Shown here in pieces: positions 9,544 to 18,019 of a stretch of 64,000 bases of DNA. The stretch spans positions 434,001-498,000 of the forward strand of contig NZ_JAGSPK010000002.1 of NCBI RefSeq assembly GCF_018139565.1, written 5' to 3'. A program made the position numbers and the translations under genes. The notes below the pieces were generated by a model. The model ran no database searches. It saw only the letters and a program-made list of their open reading frames with translations, and was not told where the DNA came from. The number at the start of each line of letters is the position of its first letter. The stretch's first letter is position 1. The stretch is from Cognatundibacterium rivi. Lineage in GTDB: Bacteria > Pseudomonadota > Gammaproteobacteria > Burkholderiales > Burkholderiaceae_D.

Positions 9544-10509
9544 ATGATGAAACCCGAACTATCAGTGGTCATTCCTGTTTACAACGAGGAAGCAGGCCTC
9601 GCCAAGTTGTTCAGCCGCCTTTATCCCGCTCTCGATACGCTGGCGGCGCGTGGCGTCAGCTATGAAATTGTCTTCGTCAACGATGGCAGTCGCGACAACA
9701 CCGCGGCGATGTTATCCGACCAGTTCCGCCTTCGCCCCGACGTTACGCGCGTCGTGCTTTTCAATGGCAATTACGGTCAGCACATGGCGATTCTGGCTGG
9801 CTTTGAAGCAACCCGTGGCGAAATCGTGGTCACGCTGGATGCTGACTTGCAAAATCCTCCGGAAGAAATCGGCGCTCTGGTCGAAAAAATGCGCGAAGGT
9901 TATGACTACGTGGGCTCGATACGGCGTAAGCGTCAGGATTCCGCATGGCGCACCTATGCGTCGAAAGCAATGAACCGCTTGCGCGAAAAAATCACCCGCA
10001 TCAAAATCACCGATCAGGGCAATATGCTGCGTGCCTACGGTCGTAACGTGATTGACCTGATCAATCAGTGTAGCGAAGTTAACACCTTCGTACCTGCCCT
10101 CGCCTACACATTCTCGCGCAAGCCAACAGAAATCGTCGTAGAGCATGAAGAGCGTGCAGCGGGCGAATCCAAGTATTCACTGTATAGCCTGATACGCCTG
10201 AATTTCGACCTGATGACCGGCTTTTCCATTATGCCTTTGCAGATATTTTCTGTTCTGGGTATGTTGCTATCGGTACTGTCGGGTGGCTTGGTGACGTTGC
10301 TGCTGATACGCCGTTTCGTTTTCGGCGCGGAAGCCGAAGGCCTGTTCACCTTGTTCGCGATCGCTTTTTTCCTGATGGGTGTGATTCTGTTTGGCATAGG
10401 CTTGCTCGGCGAATATATCGGTCGTATTTATCAGCAAGTACGTGGGCGTCCGCGTTATGTGGTGCAAACGATTTTGCAAGACCTGCCTGCTGCAGCAAAG
10501 GAAAACTGA
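9544..10509 (+). CDS. arnC: Undecaprenyl-phosphate 4-deoxy-4-formamido-L-arabinose transferase (ArnC)
   Basis: This family GT2 enzyme transfers formylated aminoarabinose from UDP to undecaprenyl phosphate on the cytoplasmic face of the inner membrane. It has 321 residues against 322 in E. coli. The GT-A domain shows LSVVIPVYNEEAG, FVNDGSRDNT, the metal-binding VTLDADLQNPPEEI and ITDQGNMLRAYGR. Two TM helices follow at the C-terminus, with LFGIGLLGEYIGRIYQQV. I chose ATG at 9544 (a second ATG is at 9547). An in-frame TTG at 9526 would overlap the arnB stop but has no family support. arnA-type formyltransferase starts one base after the stop. Confidence 0.92.
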   Translation: MMKPELSVVIPVYNEEAGLAKLFSRLYPALDTLAARGVSYEIVFVNDGSRDNTAAMLSDQFRLRPDVTRVVLFNGNYGQHMAILAGFEATRGEIVVTLDADLQNPPEEIGALVEKMREGYDYVGSIRRKRQDSAWRTYASKAMNRLREKITRIKITDQGNMLRAYGRNVIDLINQCSEVNTFVPALAYTFSRKPTEIVVEHEERAAGESKYSLYSLIRLNFDLMTGFSIMPLQIFSVLGMLLSVLSGGLVTLLLIRRFVFGAEAEGLFTLFAIAFFLMGVILFGIGLLGEYIGRIYQQVRGRPRYVVQTILQDLPAAAKEN

Positions 10510-10510
10510 A

Positions 10511-11425
10511 ATGAGTTCCCAACCTACCGCGGTCGTCTTTGCTTACCATAACGTCGGCGTACGCAGCATTAAAACCCTGCTCGCGCGTGGCGTTCATATC
10601 GCCCTGGTCGTAACGCATGAAGACAATCCGGCGGAAACTATCTGGTTTGAATCCGTCGCTGCTTTGTGCAAGGAACATGGAATTGAGAGCATCACGCCGG
10701 CAGATCCGAAATCCGCTGAATTGATGCAACGTATCGCTGCCATCGCACCTGACTTCATTTTCAGTTTTTATTATCGTCACATGCTGCCAGTGGATCTGCT
10801 CGCGCTGGCAAAACGTGGCGCCTACAATCTGCACGGCTCTCTCTTGCCGAAATACCGTGGCCGCGTTCCCGTTAACTGGGCAGTTTTTCACGGCGAAACT
10901 GAAACGGGAGCTACTTTGCACGAAATGGCGGCCAAACCGGATGCTGGCAAAATTATTGCGCAAACAGCCGTACCGATTCTTCTGGATGACACTGCTTATG
11001 AAGTGTTCGGAAAATTAACCGTCGCTGCTGAGCAAACACTCTGGTATGCGCTGCCCGGCCTGATCAGTGGCGAATACAAAGCATTAGAAAACAAACTCAG
11101 CGAAGGCAGTTATTTCGGTGGACGCAAACCTGAAGATGGTCGGATAGACTGGTCGCAGTCGGCACAACAGGTATATAACCTCCACCGGGCTGTCGCACCG
11201 CCTTACCCAGGGGCATTTTTCGAGCAGTCAGGCCATCATTTCATTATTCAAAAAGCACGTTTATCTAATTTACCAGCTGGAAATTTGCCGACAGGCTTGC
11301 ATGTAGTGGATAATGTCGCCCTTGGCGTATGCGGCGATGGTAAAGCATTGCGCATAATTGAATTGCACTGCGACGGAAAACCTATCTCGGTCAACGAATT
11401 GAAGCAATTGACAGGGGCGGCCTGA
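10511..11425 (+). CDS. arnA: UDP-4-amino-4-deoxy-L-arabinose formyltransferase (ArnA N-domain as a separate protein)
   Basis: This 304-residue protein matches the N-terminal half of E. coli ArnA, which formylates UDP-aminoarabinose with N10-formyltetrahydrofolate. It has FSFYYRHMLP, then YNLHGSLLPKYRGRVPVNW, the folate-binding and catalytic segment with the Asn-His pair, and GETETGATLHEMAAKPDAG with the catalytic aspartate. In enterobacteria this domain is fused to the UDP-glucuronate decarboxylase; here the two are separate genes 59 bases apart. ATG at 10511 follows AAAGGA and starts one base after the arnC stop; longer in-frame starts lie inside arnC and are not supported. Confidence 0.92.
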   Translation: MSSQPTAVVFAYHNVGVRSIKTLLARGVHIALVVTHEDNPAETIWFESVAALCKEHGIESITPADPKSAELMQRIAAIAPDFIFSFYYRHMLPVDLLALAKRGAYNLHGSLLPKYRGRVPVNWAVFHGETETGATLHEMAAKPDAGKIIAQTAVPILLDDTAYEVFGKLTVAAEQTLWYALPGLISGEYKALENKLSEGSYFGGRKPEDGRIDWSQSAQQVYNLHRAVAPPYPGAFFEQSGHHFIIQKARLSNLPAGNLPTGLHVVDNVALGVCGDGKALRIIELHCDGKPISVNELKQLTGAA

Positions 11426-11484
11426 TCACAATCAGACTGCGTCATACGGCATAGCCCAACATTTACATTTAAGAAGAACTCACC

Positions 11485-12525
11485 ATGAAAAAAGTCCTCA
11501 TTCTCGGCGTGAACGGTTTTATCGGTCATCACCTGTCCAAACGTATTCTGGAAACGACAGACTGGGAAGTCTACGGCATGGATATGCAAACTGAGCGTCT
11601 GGGCGACCTGATCAACCATCCGCGCATGCACTTTTTTGAAGGCGATATCACCATCAATAAAGAATGGGTCGAATATCATGTAAAAAAATGCGATGTCATA
11701 CTGCCGCTGGTAGCGATCGCGACACCATCGACTTACGTGAAACAGCCATTGCGCGTGTTTGAACTGGACTTTGAAGCGAACCTGCCTATCGTACGTTCCG
11801 CTGCTAAATACGGCAAACATCTGGTCTTCCCTTCCACTTCTGAAGTGTATGGCATGTGTCACGACGAAGAATTCGATCCAGAAGAATCAGAACTGATCTG
11901 CGGCCCGATCAACAAGCCACGCTGGATTTACTCTTGCGCGAAACAGCTGATGGATCGTGTGATCTGGGGCTATGGCATGGAAGGCCTGAACTTCACCTTA
12001 TTCCGTCCATTTAACTGGATCGGTGCTGGCCTGGACAATATTCACACACCAAAAGAAGGCAGCTCACGTGTAGTAACGCAATTCTTCGGTCATATCGTCC
12101 GCGGCGAGAACATTTCGCTGGTGGACGGCGGCGCGCAAAAACGTGCATTCACTTATATCGACGACGGCATCGACGCTCTGATGCGCATCATCGATAATAA
12201 AAATGGTGTCGCCTCCGGAAAAATTTACAACATCGGTAATCCAACCAATAATTACTCGATTCGTGAACTTGCTAACATGATGCTGACACTCGCTGCCGAG
12301 TATCCTGAATACGCAGAAACAGCGAAAAAAGTACAACTGACAGAAACCACATCCGGCGCTTACTACGGTGCAGGTTATCAGGACGTACAAAATCGTGTGC
12401 CAAAAATCACCAATACTTGCGAAGAATTGGGCTGGGCGCCAACAACCGACATGAAAGATACGATGCGCAATATTTTTGATGCTTATCGTTCGCAAGTCGC
12501 TGAAGCACGTTCCCTGATGGACTGA
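11485..12525 (+). CDS. arnA: UDP-glucuronate oxidative decarboxylase (ArnA C-domain as a separate protein)
   Basis: This extended short-chain dehydrogenase of 346 residues matches residues ~315-660 of E. coli ArnA. It oxidises and decarboxylates UDP-glucuronate to UDP-4-keto-arabinose with NAD. The N-terminus KKVLILGVNGFIGHHL holds the GxxGxxG loop. FPSTSEVYG carries the Ser-Glu pair of the active site, YSCAKQLMDR is the YxxxK motif and YQDVQNRVPKI includes the arginine needed for decarboxylation. All key residues seem intact. It lies between the formyltransferase and arnD. The UDP-glucose dehydrogenase that makes its substrate is not in this window. Confidence 0.92.
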   Translation: MKKVLILGVNGFIGHHLSKRILETTDWEVYGMDMQTERLGDLINHPRMHFFEGDITINKEWVEYHVKKCDVILPLVAIATPSTYVKQPLRVFELDFEANLPIVRSAAKYGKHLVFPSTSEVYGMCHDEEFDPEESELICGPINKPRWIYSCAKQLMDRVIWGYGMEGLNFTLFRPFNWIGAGLDNIHTPKEGSSRVVTQFFGHIVRGENISLVDGGAQKRAFTYIDDGIDALMRIIDNKNGVASGKIYNIGNPTNNYSIRELANMMLTLAAEYPEYAETAKKVQLTETTSGAYYGAGYQDVQNRVPKITNTCEELGWAPTTDMKDTMRNIFDAYRSQVAEARSLMD

Positions 12526-12536
12526 TACAGATCAGC

Positions 12537-13472
12537 ATGCCGAACATCGTTCTGAAAATCGACGTCGACACCTTTCGCGGTACGAAAGAAGGTGTGCCGA
12601 ATCTGGTGCGGATACTCAAGCAACATCAAGCCGGAGCAACTTTTCTGTTTTCACTGGGAAAAGATCATACCGGCTGGGCATTGCGCCGGGCATTTCGCCC
12701 GGGTTTTTTTCAAAAGGTTTCCCGCACTTCAGTCGTAGAACATTACGGCATCAAGACCCTGATGTATGGCGTGCTCTTGCCTGCACCGGACATCGGTAAC
12801 TGCACGACAGAAATGCGCGCGGTTGCTGATGCTGGTTTTGAGTGTGGCATCCACACCTGGGATCACGTCGTCTGGCACGACAATGTCCGGCAGCGCGGCA
12901 AAGACTGGACATGCAGTCAGATGCAACAAGCGCAAAAGAAATTTCAGCAGATATTTGGTCGTACACCGGTAACGCACGGCGCTGCTGGCTGGCAAATGAA
13001 TGAGCACGCATTTGCCCAGCTTGATCAGTTTGGAATGCAATACGCCTCTGATGGCCGCGCCATGTTGACTGACGATGGCAGCCTTGCCAATCCAGAAGCT
13101 GGCCCTTACCGTTTAAAAGTAGGTAACGAGGTAAAGTCATGCATACAAATGCCGACAACCCTGCCTACGCTGGATGAATTGCTGGGACGAACAATAAACG
13201 GTCAGGAGCTGACCAGTTCAACGATTGCAGCACACATACTGGATCTGACAAAAAATCTGCGTGACCACGTATTTACCTTACACGCAGAACTTGAAGGTCA
13301 AAAACTTGCCCCCATATTCGAGGAATTGCTGACAGGCTGGCATAAGCAAGGTTATCGTTGCATATCTATGGCTGACTACTTTAACGTTATCAAAGATAAA
13401 GAATTGCCGACATATCCCCTTTCATGGGCCAGCCTACCCGGAAGATCCGGAGAACTGGTTGCCCTGATATAG
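12537..13472 (+). CDS. arnD: 4-deoxy-4-formamido-L-arabinose-phosphoundecaprenol deformylase (ArnD)
   Basis: This NodB-type polysaccharide deacetylase homologue of 311 residues removes the formyl group from lipid-linked aminoarabinose so that it can be flipped and used by ArnT. The N-terminus LKIDVDTFRGT carries the metal-binding aspartate, and CGIHTWDHVVWHD the two histidines of the HxxxH-like motif. THGAAGWQMNEHA and SDGRAM are typical of ArnD. E. coli ArnD is 296 residues. It starts 11 bases after the decarboxylase stop. bcp follows 43 bases later on the same strand and may share the transcript. Confidence 0.92.
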   Translation: MPNIVLKIDVDTFRGTKEGVPNLVRILKQHQAGATFLFSLGKDHTGWALRRAFRPGFFQKVSRTSVVEHYGIKTLMYGVLLPAPDIGNCTTEMRAVADAGFECGIHTWDHVVWHDNVRQRGKDWTCSQMQQAQKKFQQIFGRTPVTHGAAGWQMNEHAFAQLDQFGMQYASDGRAMLTDDGSLANPEAGPYRLKVGNEVKSCIQMPTTLPTLDELLGRTINGQELTSSTIAAHILDLTKNLRDHVFTLHAELEGQKLAPIFEELLTGWHKQGYRCISMADYFNVIKDKELPTYPLSWASLPGRSGELVALI

Positions 13473-13515
13473 TCTGCCAGCAACACCTTCTCCACCACTA
13501 ACCAAGGAGATTACA

Positions 13516-13992
13516 GTGGCTGACACACTTTCCGCTTTGAATTGCCAGGTGCCAGAATTTTCTGCCGCCATGACAGGCGACCAGGAATTTCACTTAAGTA
13601 ATTACGTGGGTAAAAATCTGGTGATTTATTTCTACCCCAAAGACAACACCCCGGGCTGCACCACCGAAAGCATCGCTTTCCGTGATTTATATCCACAATT
13701 TGAATCCGCAAACACAGAAATTTTTGGCATCAGCCGCGATAGCCTGCGTTCGCACGAAGGATTCAAAAAGAAACTCGATCTGCCATTTGAACTGATATCC
13801 GATCCTGATGAAACCTTGTGTTTGCTGTTTAACGTCATGAAAATGAAAAACATGTATGGCAAACAGGCTCGCGGCATAGAGCGCAGCACATTTGTGATTG
13901 ACGCCACGGGTAAATTAGTGAAAGAATGGAGAGGTGTCAAAGTAGCAGGACACGTTGATGAAGTACTTGAATTCGTGAGCGCAAAAACCTAA
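13516..13992 (+). CDS. bcp: Bcp/PrxQ-type thiol peroxidase
   Basis: This peroxiredoxin of 158 residues reduces hydrogen peroxide and organic hydroperoxides in the cytoplasm. The peroxidatic cysteine is C48 in YFYPKDNTPGCTTES. E. coli Bcp has a resolving cysteine five residues later; that position is isoleucine here, and the only other cysteines are C10 and C102. The protein therefore works either as a one-Cys enzyme or with an unusual disulfide partner. The start is GTG at 13516, with AAGGAGA just upstream. It follows arnD by 43 bases and ends before a terminator, so it may be the last gene of the arn transcript. Confidence 0.92.
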   Translation: MADTLSALNCQVPEFSAAMTGDQEFHLSNYVGKNLVIYFYPKDNTPGCTTESIAFRDLYPQFESANTEIFGISRDSLRSHEGFKKKLDLPFELISDPDETLCLLFNVMKMKNMYGKQARGIERSTFVIDATGKLVKEWRGVKVAGHVDEVLEFVSAKT

Positions 13993-14020
13993 TTGAACTC
14001 TACCAATTTTCTATACTTAG

Positions 14021-14073
14021 AAGCCGCCAGGGCAAAACCAGCAATCAGCTGGGGTCGCCACAGCGGCTTTTTG
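14021..14073 (+). terminator. Rho-independent terminator after bcp
   Basis: AAGCCGC (14021-14027) pairs with GCGGCTT (14063-14069), followed by TTTTG. The loop contains a second hairpin, CCAGC-AATCA-GCTGG. It closes the arn-bcp transcript ahead of the phoH-type gene. Confidence 0.7.
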
Positions 14074-14107
14074 ATTTTACAGCTCTCACTTTTTGATTGA
14101 GGTATTC

Positions 14108-15859
14108 ATGCCATTACCAAAAATGCCGACCAAACCCGCAGCATTATTGTCACCTAAAGACTATCCAAAAGCGGAATCAGGTAAGCCAAGCAAAGCGGTA
14201 AAAGTCGCCCACACCGAAAAAACCAGAGCCGCTGAAAATCAGGCCGCCACTGCAAAGAAAGCGCAGACACCTGTTGCCCCCCAAAAAGTCAGTGCTCGTT
14301 CAACACAAAAAACGACACCGGCTAAAGCTCAGCGCATGCCAGCAACGAAAAAAATAGTCGCACCAGCGATGACCGGAGCAATTGGAACCACCGAAACAAA
14401 AGTTCCTGATATCCGCGTTAAATCCAGTACCAGCCGCGCTGCTGACAAATCGGGAATCATCAAGCTGTTCGTACTCGATACCAATGTGCTGATGCATGAT
14501 CCTACGTCTTTGTTCCGTTTTGAAGAACATGATATTTACCTGCCGATGATCACGCTGGAAGAACTGGATGATCATAAAAAGGGAATGTCGGAAGTTGCCC
14601 GCAATGCGCGGCAGATTTCGCGTTCTCTCGATGCGTTGGTCGGCGACATTGACCATCAGGATATAGAAAAAGGAATTTCCTTATCCAAGTTAGGCAATAA
14701 AGAAGCGAAGGGGCATTTGTATTTTCAGACCAAGTTGCAAGTCGGCGAATTACCGCGCGGCCTGCCACAAGGAAAAGCTGATAATCAGATTCTTGGCGTT
14801 GTACAGGCACTGGAGCAGGAATTCCCAGGACGCCCTATCGTACTGGTGTCGAAAGACATCAACATGCGCATCAAAGCGCGGGCGTTGGGTTTGCCAGCAG
14901 AAGACTACTTCAATGATCATGTTCTGGAAGACAGTGATTTACTGTATTCCGGCATCGTCCAGTTGCCTGACGATTTCTGGAATAAACATGGCAAAGGTAT
15001 AGAAACCTGGCAAGAAAACAGAAACGGGCTCAGCACCACGTTTTACCGGATTACTGGCCCTGTGATTCCATCATTGCTGGTCAATCAGTTTGTTTATCTT
15101 GAACCGAATAATGGTGAGGCATCATTTTACGGCCAGGTAAAACAAATTAATGGCAAGACCGCCGTCTTGCAGACCCTGCGCGATTATGGTCATGTGAAGA
15201 ATAGCGTATGGGGTATCACATCCCGCAATCGTGAGCAGAATTTCGCCCTGAATCTGCTGATGGATCCTGAATGTGATTTCGTCACGCTGTTGGGTCAGGC
15301 CGGTACCGGCAAGACCTTGCTCGCACTCGCCGCAGGCCTGGCGCAAGTACTGGAAACCAAAACCTACAATGAAATTATTGTCACCCGCGTCACCGTGCCA
15401 GTTGGCGAAGACATCGGCTTCCTGCCAGGTACTGAGGAAGAAAAAATGTCGCCTTGGATGGGTGCATTTGACGACAATCTCGAAGTGCTGAATAAGTCAG
15501 ACAATGATGCCGGCGATTGGGGGCGTGCTGCAACTCAGGATCTGATTCGCTCGAAAATCAAGATCAAATCGCTGAACTTCATGCGCGGGCGTACCTTTGT
15601 CAATAAGTTCCTGATTATAGATGAAGCACAAAATCTGACGCCGAAGCAGGTAAAAACTCTGGTAACGCGAGCTGGCCCGGGCACAAAGATCATCTGCCTT
15701 GGCAATATCGCGCAGATCGATACGCCATATCTGACCGAAGGCTCCAGCGGCCTGACCTATGTCGTTGATCGCTTCAAAGGATGGTCGCACAGTGGTCACG
15801 TGACGTTAGCCCGCGGCGAACGTTCACGTCTGGCAGATCATGCGAGCGAAATTTTATAA
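14108..15859 (+). CDS. PIN-PhoH family ATPase (PhoH-like, with basic N-terminal extension)
   Basis: A 583-residue protein joining a PIN RNase-like domain (from about residue 122: KLFVLDTNVLMHDP, with the acidic ELDDHKKG) to a PhoH ATPase domain. The latter has Walker A LLGQAGTGKTLLALAAG, FLPGTEEEKMSPW, Walker B FLIIDEAQNLTPKQ and GNIAQIDTPYL. PIN-PhoH proteins are thought to act on RNA; the precise role here is unknown. The first ~115 residues are rich in Lys, Ala, Pro and Thr and look disordered, longer than I expect for the family. ATG at 14108 follows GAGG; an in-frame TTG at 14093 is less likely. A strong terminator follows. Confidence 0.9.
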   Translation: MPLPKMPTKPAALLSPKDYPKAESGKPSKAVKVAHTEKTRAAENQAATAKKAQTPVAPQKVSARSTQKTTPAKAQRMPATKKIVAPAMTGAIGTTETKVPDIRVKSSTSRAADKSGIIKLFVLDTNVLMHDPTSLFRFEEHDIYLPMITLEELDDHKKGMSEVARNARQISRSLDALVGDIDHQDIEKGISLSKLGNKEAKGHLYFQTKLQVGELPRGLPQGKADNQILGVVQALEQEFPGRPIVLVSKDINMRIKARALGLPAEDYFNDHVLEDSDLLYSGIVQLPDDFWNKHGKGIETWQENRNGLSTTFYRITGPVIPSLLVNQFVYLEPNNGEASFYGQVKQINGKTAVLQTLRDYGHVKNSVWGITSRNREQNFALNLLMDPECDFVTLLGQAGTGKTLLALAAGLAQVLETKTYNEIIVTRVTVPVGEDIGFLPGTEEEKMSPWMGAFDDNLEVLNKSDNDAGDWGRAATQDLIRSKIKIKSLNFMRGRTFVNKFLIIDEAQNLTPKQVKTLVTRAGPGTKIICLGNIAQIDTPYLTEGSSGLTYVVDRFKGWSHSGHVTLARGERSRLADHASEIL

Positions 15860-15879
15860 ATAATTCATAGATACTTTTC

Positions 15880-15906
15880 AAGCGCTGCTACGGCAGCGCT
15901 TTTTTT
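15880..15906 (+). terminator. Rho-independent terminator after the PhoH-like gene
   Basis: AGCGCTGC (15881-15888), loop TACG and GCAGCGCT (15893-15900), followed by six T. The stem is eight perfect base pairs. Confidence 0.93.
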
Positions 15907-15928
15907 ACGCCCAGCAATTATTTTTCAC

Positions 15929-15957
15929 TTGAGATAAACTATTGCCTAAGCAATGAT
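15929..15957 (+). promoter_or_regulatory. marR promoter with overlapping palindromic operator
   Basis: TTGAGA (15929-15934) is a five-of-six match to a -35 box. After 17 bases comes AATGAT (15952-15957), a four-of-six -10 box. The palindrome ATTGC-CTAA-GCAAT (15941-15954) fills the spacer and overlaps the -10 box, so a bound MarR dimer would block polymerase. A near-copy lies upstream of the efflux operon at 16445-16458. Confidence 0.7.
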
Positions 15958-15968
15958 TATTTAATGAA

Positions 15969-16442
15969 ATGACTGACGAAAAATCTTCCTTACAGTTTGA
16001 CGTAAGCCACGTAGAAGACAGCGTGGGGTATCTGATCGCAAGAACAAGAACTATGCTATCCCGTGCTGCCGACGGCGCTTTGCGTTCGCGTGGCATCACC
16101 CATTCACAAGCCAGTGTTTTTTTAATGCTGGGGCTCGGTAAATGTCATACTGCAGCGGATCTGTCGCGTGATTTATTCATCGATTCGGCTGCAATGAAAA
16201 GAACGCTGGATAAACTGGAGTCAAAGGGTTTTCTGCTCAGAACGCAAGACCCGGCAGATAAACGCCTTTTTAAACTGGAACTGACCGCGAGTGGCAAAGA
16301 AATGGCAGCACAATTGCCGTCTATTTATAAAGAAGTTCTTAACATCGGCTTTACCGGATTTTCAGAAGAAGAACTCGGTTTTCTGAAGTGTCTTTTGCGT
16401 AAGGCACTCGCAAATCGCCCACTATTAGAGTCGTCAAAATAA
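15969..16442 (+). CDS. MarR-family transcriptional repressor of the adjacent Emr-type pump
   Basis: A 157-residue winged-helix protein of the MarR family, whose members are dimeric repressors released by small aromatic ligands. After helix 1 (VGYLIARTRTMLSRAADGAL) come ITHSQASVFLMLG, the recognition region AADLSRDLFIDSAAMKRTLDKLESKGFL and the wing LLRTQDPADKRLFKLELTASGKEM, with the DxR signature of the family. It lies directly upstream of an OMF-EmrA-EmrB operon on the same strand, the usual MarR/EmrR layout. Matching palindromes ahead of its own gene and ahead of the pump suggest that it represses both. Confidence 0.9.
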   Translation: MTDEKSSLQFDVSHVEDSVGYLIARTRTMLSRAADGALRSRGITHSQASVFLMLGLGKCHTAADLSRDLFIDSAAMKRTLDKLESKGFLLRTQDPADKRLFKLELTASGKEMAAQLPSIYKEVLNIGFTGFSEEELGFLKCLLRKALANRPLLESSK

Positions 16443-16444
16443 TC

Positions 16445-16458
16445 ATTGCACAGGCAAT
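16445..16458 (+). promoter_or_regulatory. Second MarR-type operator, upstream of the efflux operon
   Basis: ATTGC-ACAG-GCAAT has the same arms and four-base spacing as the palindrome ahead of marR. The flanks also agree (TAATCATTGC on one side here; TAATCATTGC on the complementary strand at the first site). It starts two bases after the marR stop. I see no clear promoter hexamers beside it. Confidence 0.6.
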
Positions 16459-16525
16459 TAAATTCATCAGCCGCCATATCAACTGTGAACATACAAATCA
16501 AATGAAACCTCCCGAGATAAACAAA

Positions 16526-18019
16526 ATGAACAGCAAGCATATTGCTTATCATGCGATTGCTGTCGGAGTACTGGCACTGCTTTCTGCCTGTGTCAGTTTT
16601 GACGGTATACAAAGTCAGTCGCAACTCAAGTCGATAGCCAACGAAGGAAATGCCGGCATCTTTGCGCAACAGCAAGGCTTGTGGCCTGCCAGTGACTGGG
16701 GTGTGGTGATCGGCGGCCACGAACTGCAGGCATTGATTGATGCAGGATTAAGCAATAATCCATCGTTGCAGGCAGCAAGCGCACGCATCAATGCAGCACG
16801 CGCCGTCAATGCAGCGGTCAGTGCCAATGCCCTTCCCTCGGTTAATGCAAGTCTGGACAGCACTTACCAGCGGTTTACCGAACACGGGCTGATCCCCAAA
16901 CCGCTGGCCGGTACTTACGAGAGCAATAATCAGTTGGCATTGAATGCCAGCTACGAACTCGATTTCTGGGGCAAACACAGCGCAGAAATGCGCACTGCCG
17001 TCTCTCAGGAAAAAGTCGCTGAAGCAGAAAAACAAAGCGCTCGTCTTCTATTGAGCAGTGCGATTGCGCGTAGCTGGTTGCAACTGGCGCGTCAATATCA
17101 GCAACTCGCGCTGAGCGAACAGCAACTTGCCGTACGCGAAAAAATCGATCAGCTGACATTACAGAGGCTAAAAGCAGGACTGGAAACAAAATCTGAAATT
17201 CAACAGAGTTTGTTGCAAATTTCCAGTATCAAAAACGACATCATCAGCTGGAAAGAAGCCATCGCTTTAACACGCAACCAACTGGCTGCATTGCTGGGCG
17301 CAGGACCAGAACGCGGGCAGCAAATTCCTACACCTCGTTTGCAGACAAATATGGCGATTGCGGCACCCGCCAATCTGCCGCTGGAATTAATTTCAAGAAG
17401 ACCAGATATCGTTGCAGCACGCTGGCGTGTTGAAGCAGGTCAGAGCGAGATTGATCTGGCGAAAAATCAGTTTTACCCCAACATCAACATCGTCGGATTT
17501 GCCGGTTTATCCAGCCTGGGTCTGGACAATTTCGTCAAGAGCGGCAGCAGTATCGTTGGCGTAGGACCAACCATACGTCTGCCGATTTTTGAGGGCGGTC
17601 GTCTGCGCGCACAATTGAAAAATAAAGTCGCAGGCTACGACGTCGCTGTTGCCACATACAATCAGAGTCTGACAGATGCGTTGCACGAGGTCGCCGATCA
17701 GTTACAGACCTTGCAAACCAGTGAAGCGCAAGCAAAACAGCAGATCATTGCTGAACAAGCAGCCAGAACCGCCTTGCAACTCGCTCAGCAACGACAAAAA
17801 GCAGGCACAGCAAACATGCTCCCTGTTTTAGCGGCAGAAACGGCGCTGCTCGCACAGCAAAAATTATCACTGGACATTGCTATTCGCCACACGGACAGTC
17901 AGATTAATCTGATCAAAGCACTCGGCGGTGGCTATGACAGCAAGGCCGAAAGCATCGCATCGGCGAATGCGGCATCCAATAATTTCTCAGCACCTAACAA
18001 ACCGGAGGCAGCGCAATGA
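16526..18019 (+). CDS. NodT-family outer membrane factor lipoprotein of an Emr-type pump
   Basis: This TolC-like outer membrane channel of 497 residues is the exit duct of a tripartite efflux pump. The N-terminus MNSKHIAYHAIAVGVLALLSAC is a lipoprotein signal with lipobox LSAC. Two OEP repeats follow, each with long coiled-coil helices; FYPNINIVGFAGLSSLG and GPTIRLPIFEGGRLRAQL mark beta-strand segments. I chose ATG at 16526, because it gives a standard signal peptide. ATG at 16502 would add eight residues, and neither has a strong ribosome binding site. The stop overlaps the emrA start (ATGA at 18016). Confidence 0.9.
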   Translation: MNSKHIAYHAIAVGVLALLSACVSFDGIQSQSQLKSIANEGNAGIFAQQQGLWPASDWGVVIGGHELQALIDAGLSNNPSLQAASARINAARAVNAAVSANALPSVNASLDSTYQRFTEHGLIPKPLAGTYESNNQLALNASYELDFWGKHSAEMRTAVSQEKVAEAEKQSARLLLSSAIARSWLQLARQYQQLALSEQQLAVREKIDQLTLQRLKAGLETKSEIQQSLLQISSIKNDIISWKEAIALTRNQLAALLGAGPERGQQIPTPRLQTNMAIAAPANLPLELISRRPDIVAARWRVEAGQSEIDLAKNQFYPNINIVGFAGLSSLGLDNFVKSGSSIVGVGPTIRLPIFEGGRLRAQLKNKVAGYDVAVATYNQSLTDALHEVADQLQTLQTSEAQAKQQIIAEQAARTALQLAQQRQKAGTANMLPVLAAETALLAQQKLSLDIAIRHTDSQINLIKALGGGYDSKAESIASANAASNNFSAPNKPEAAQ

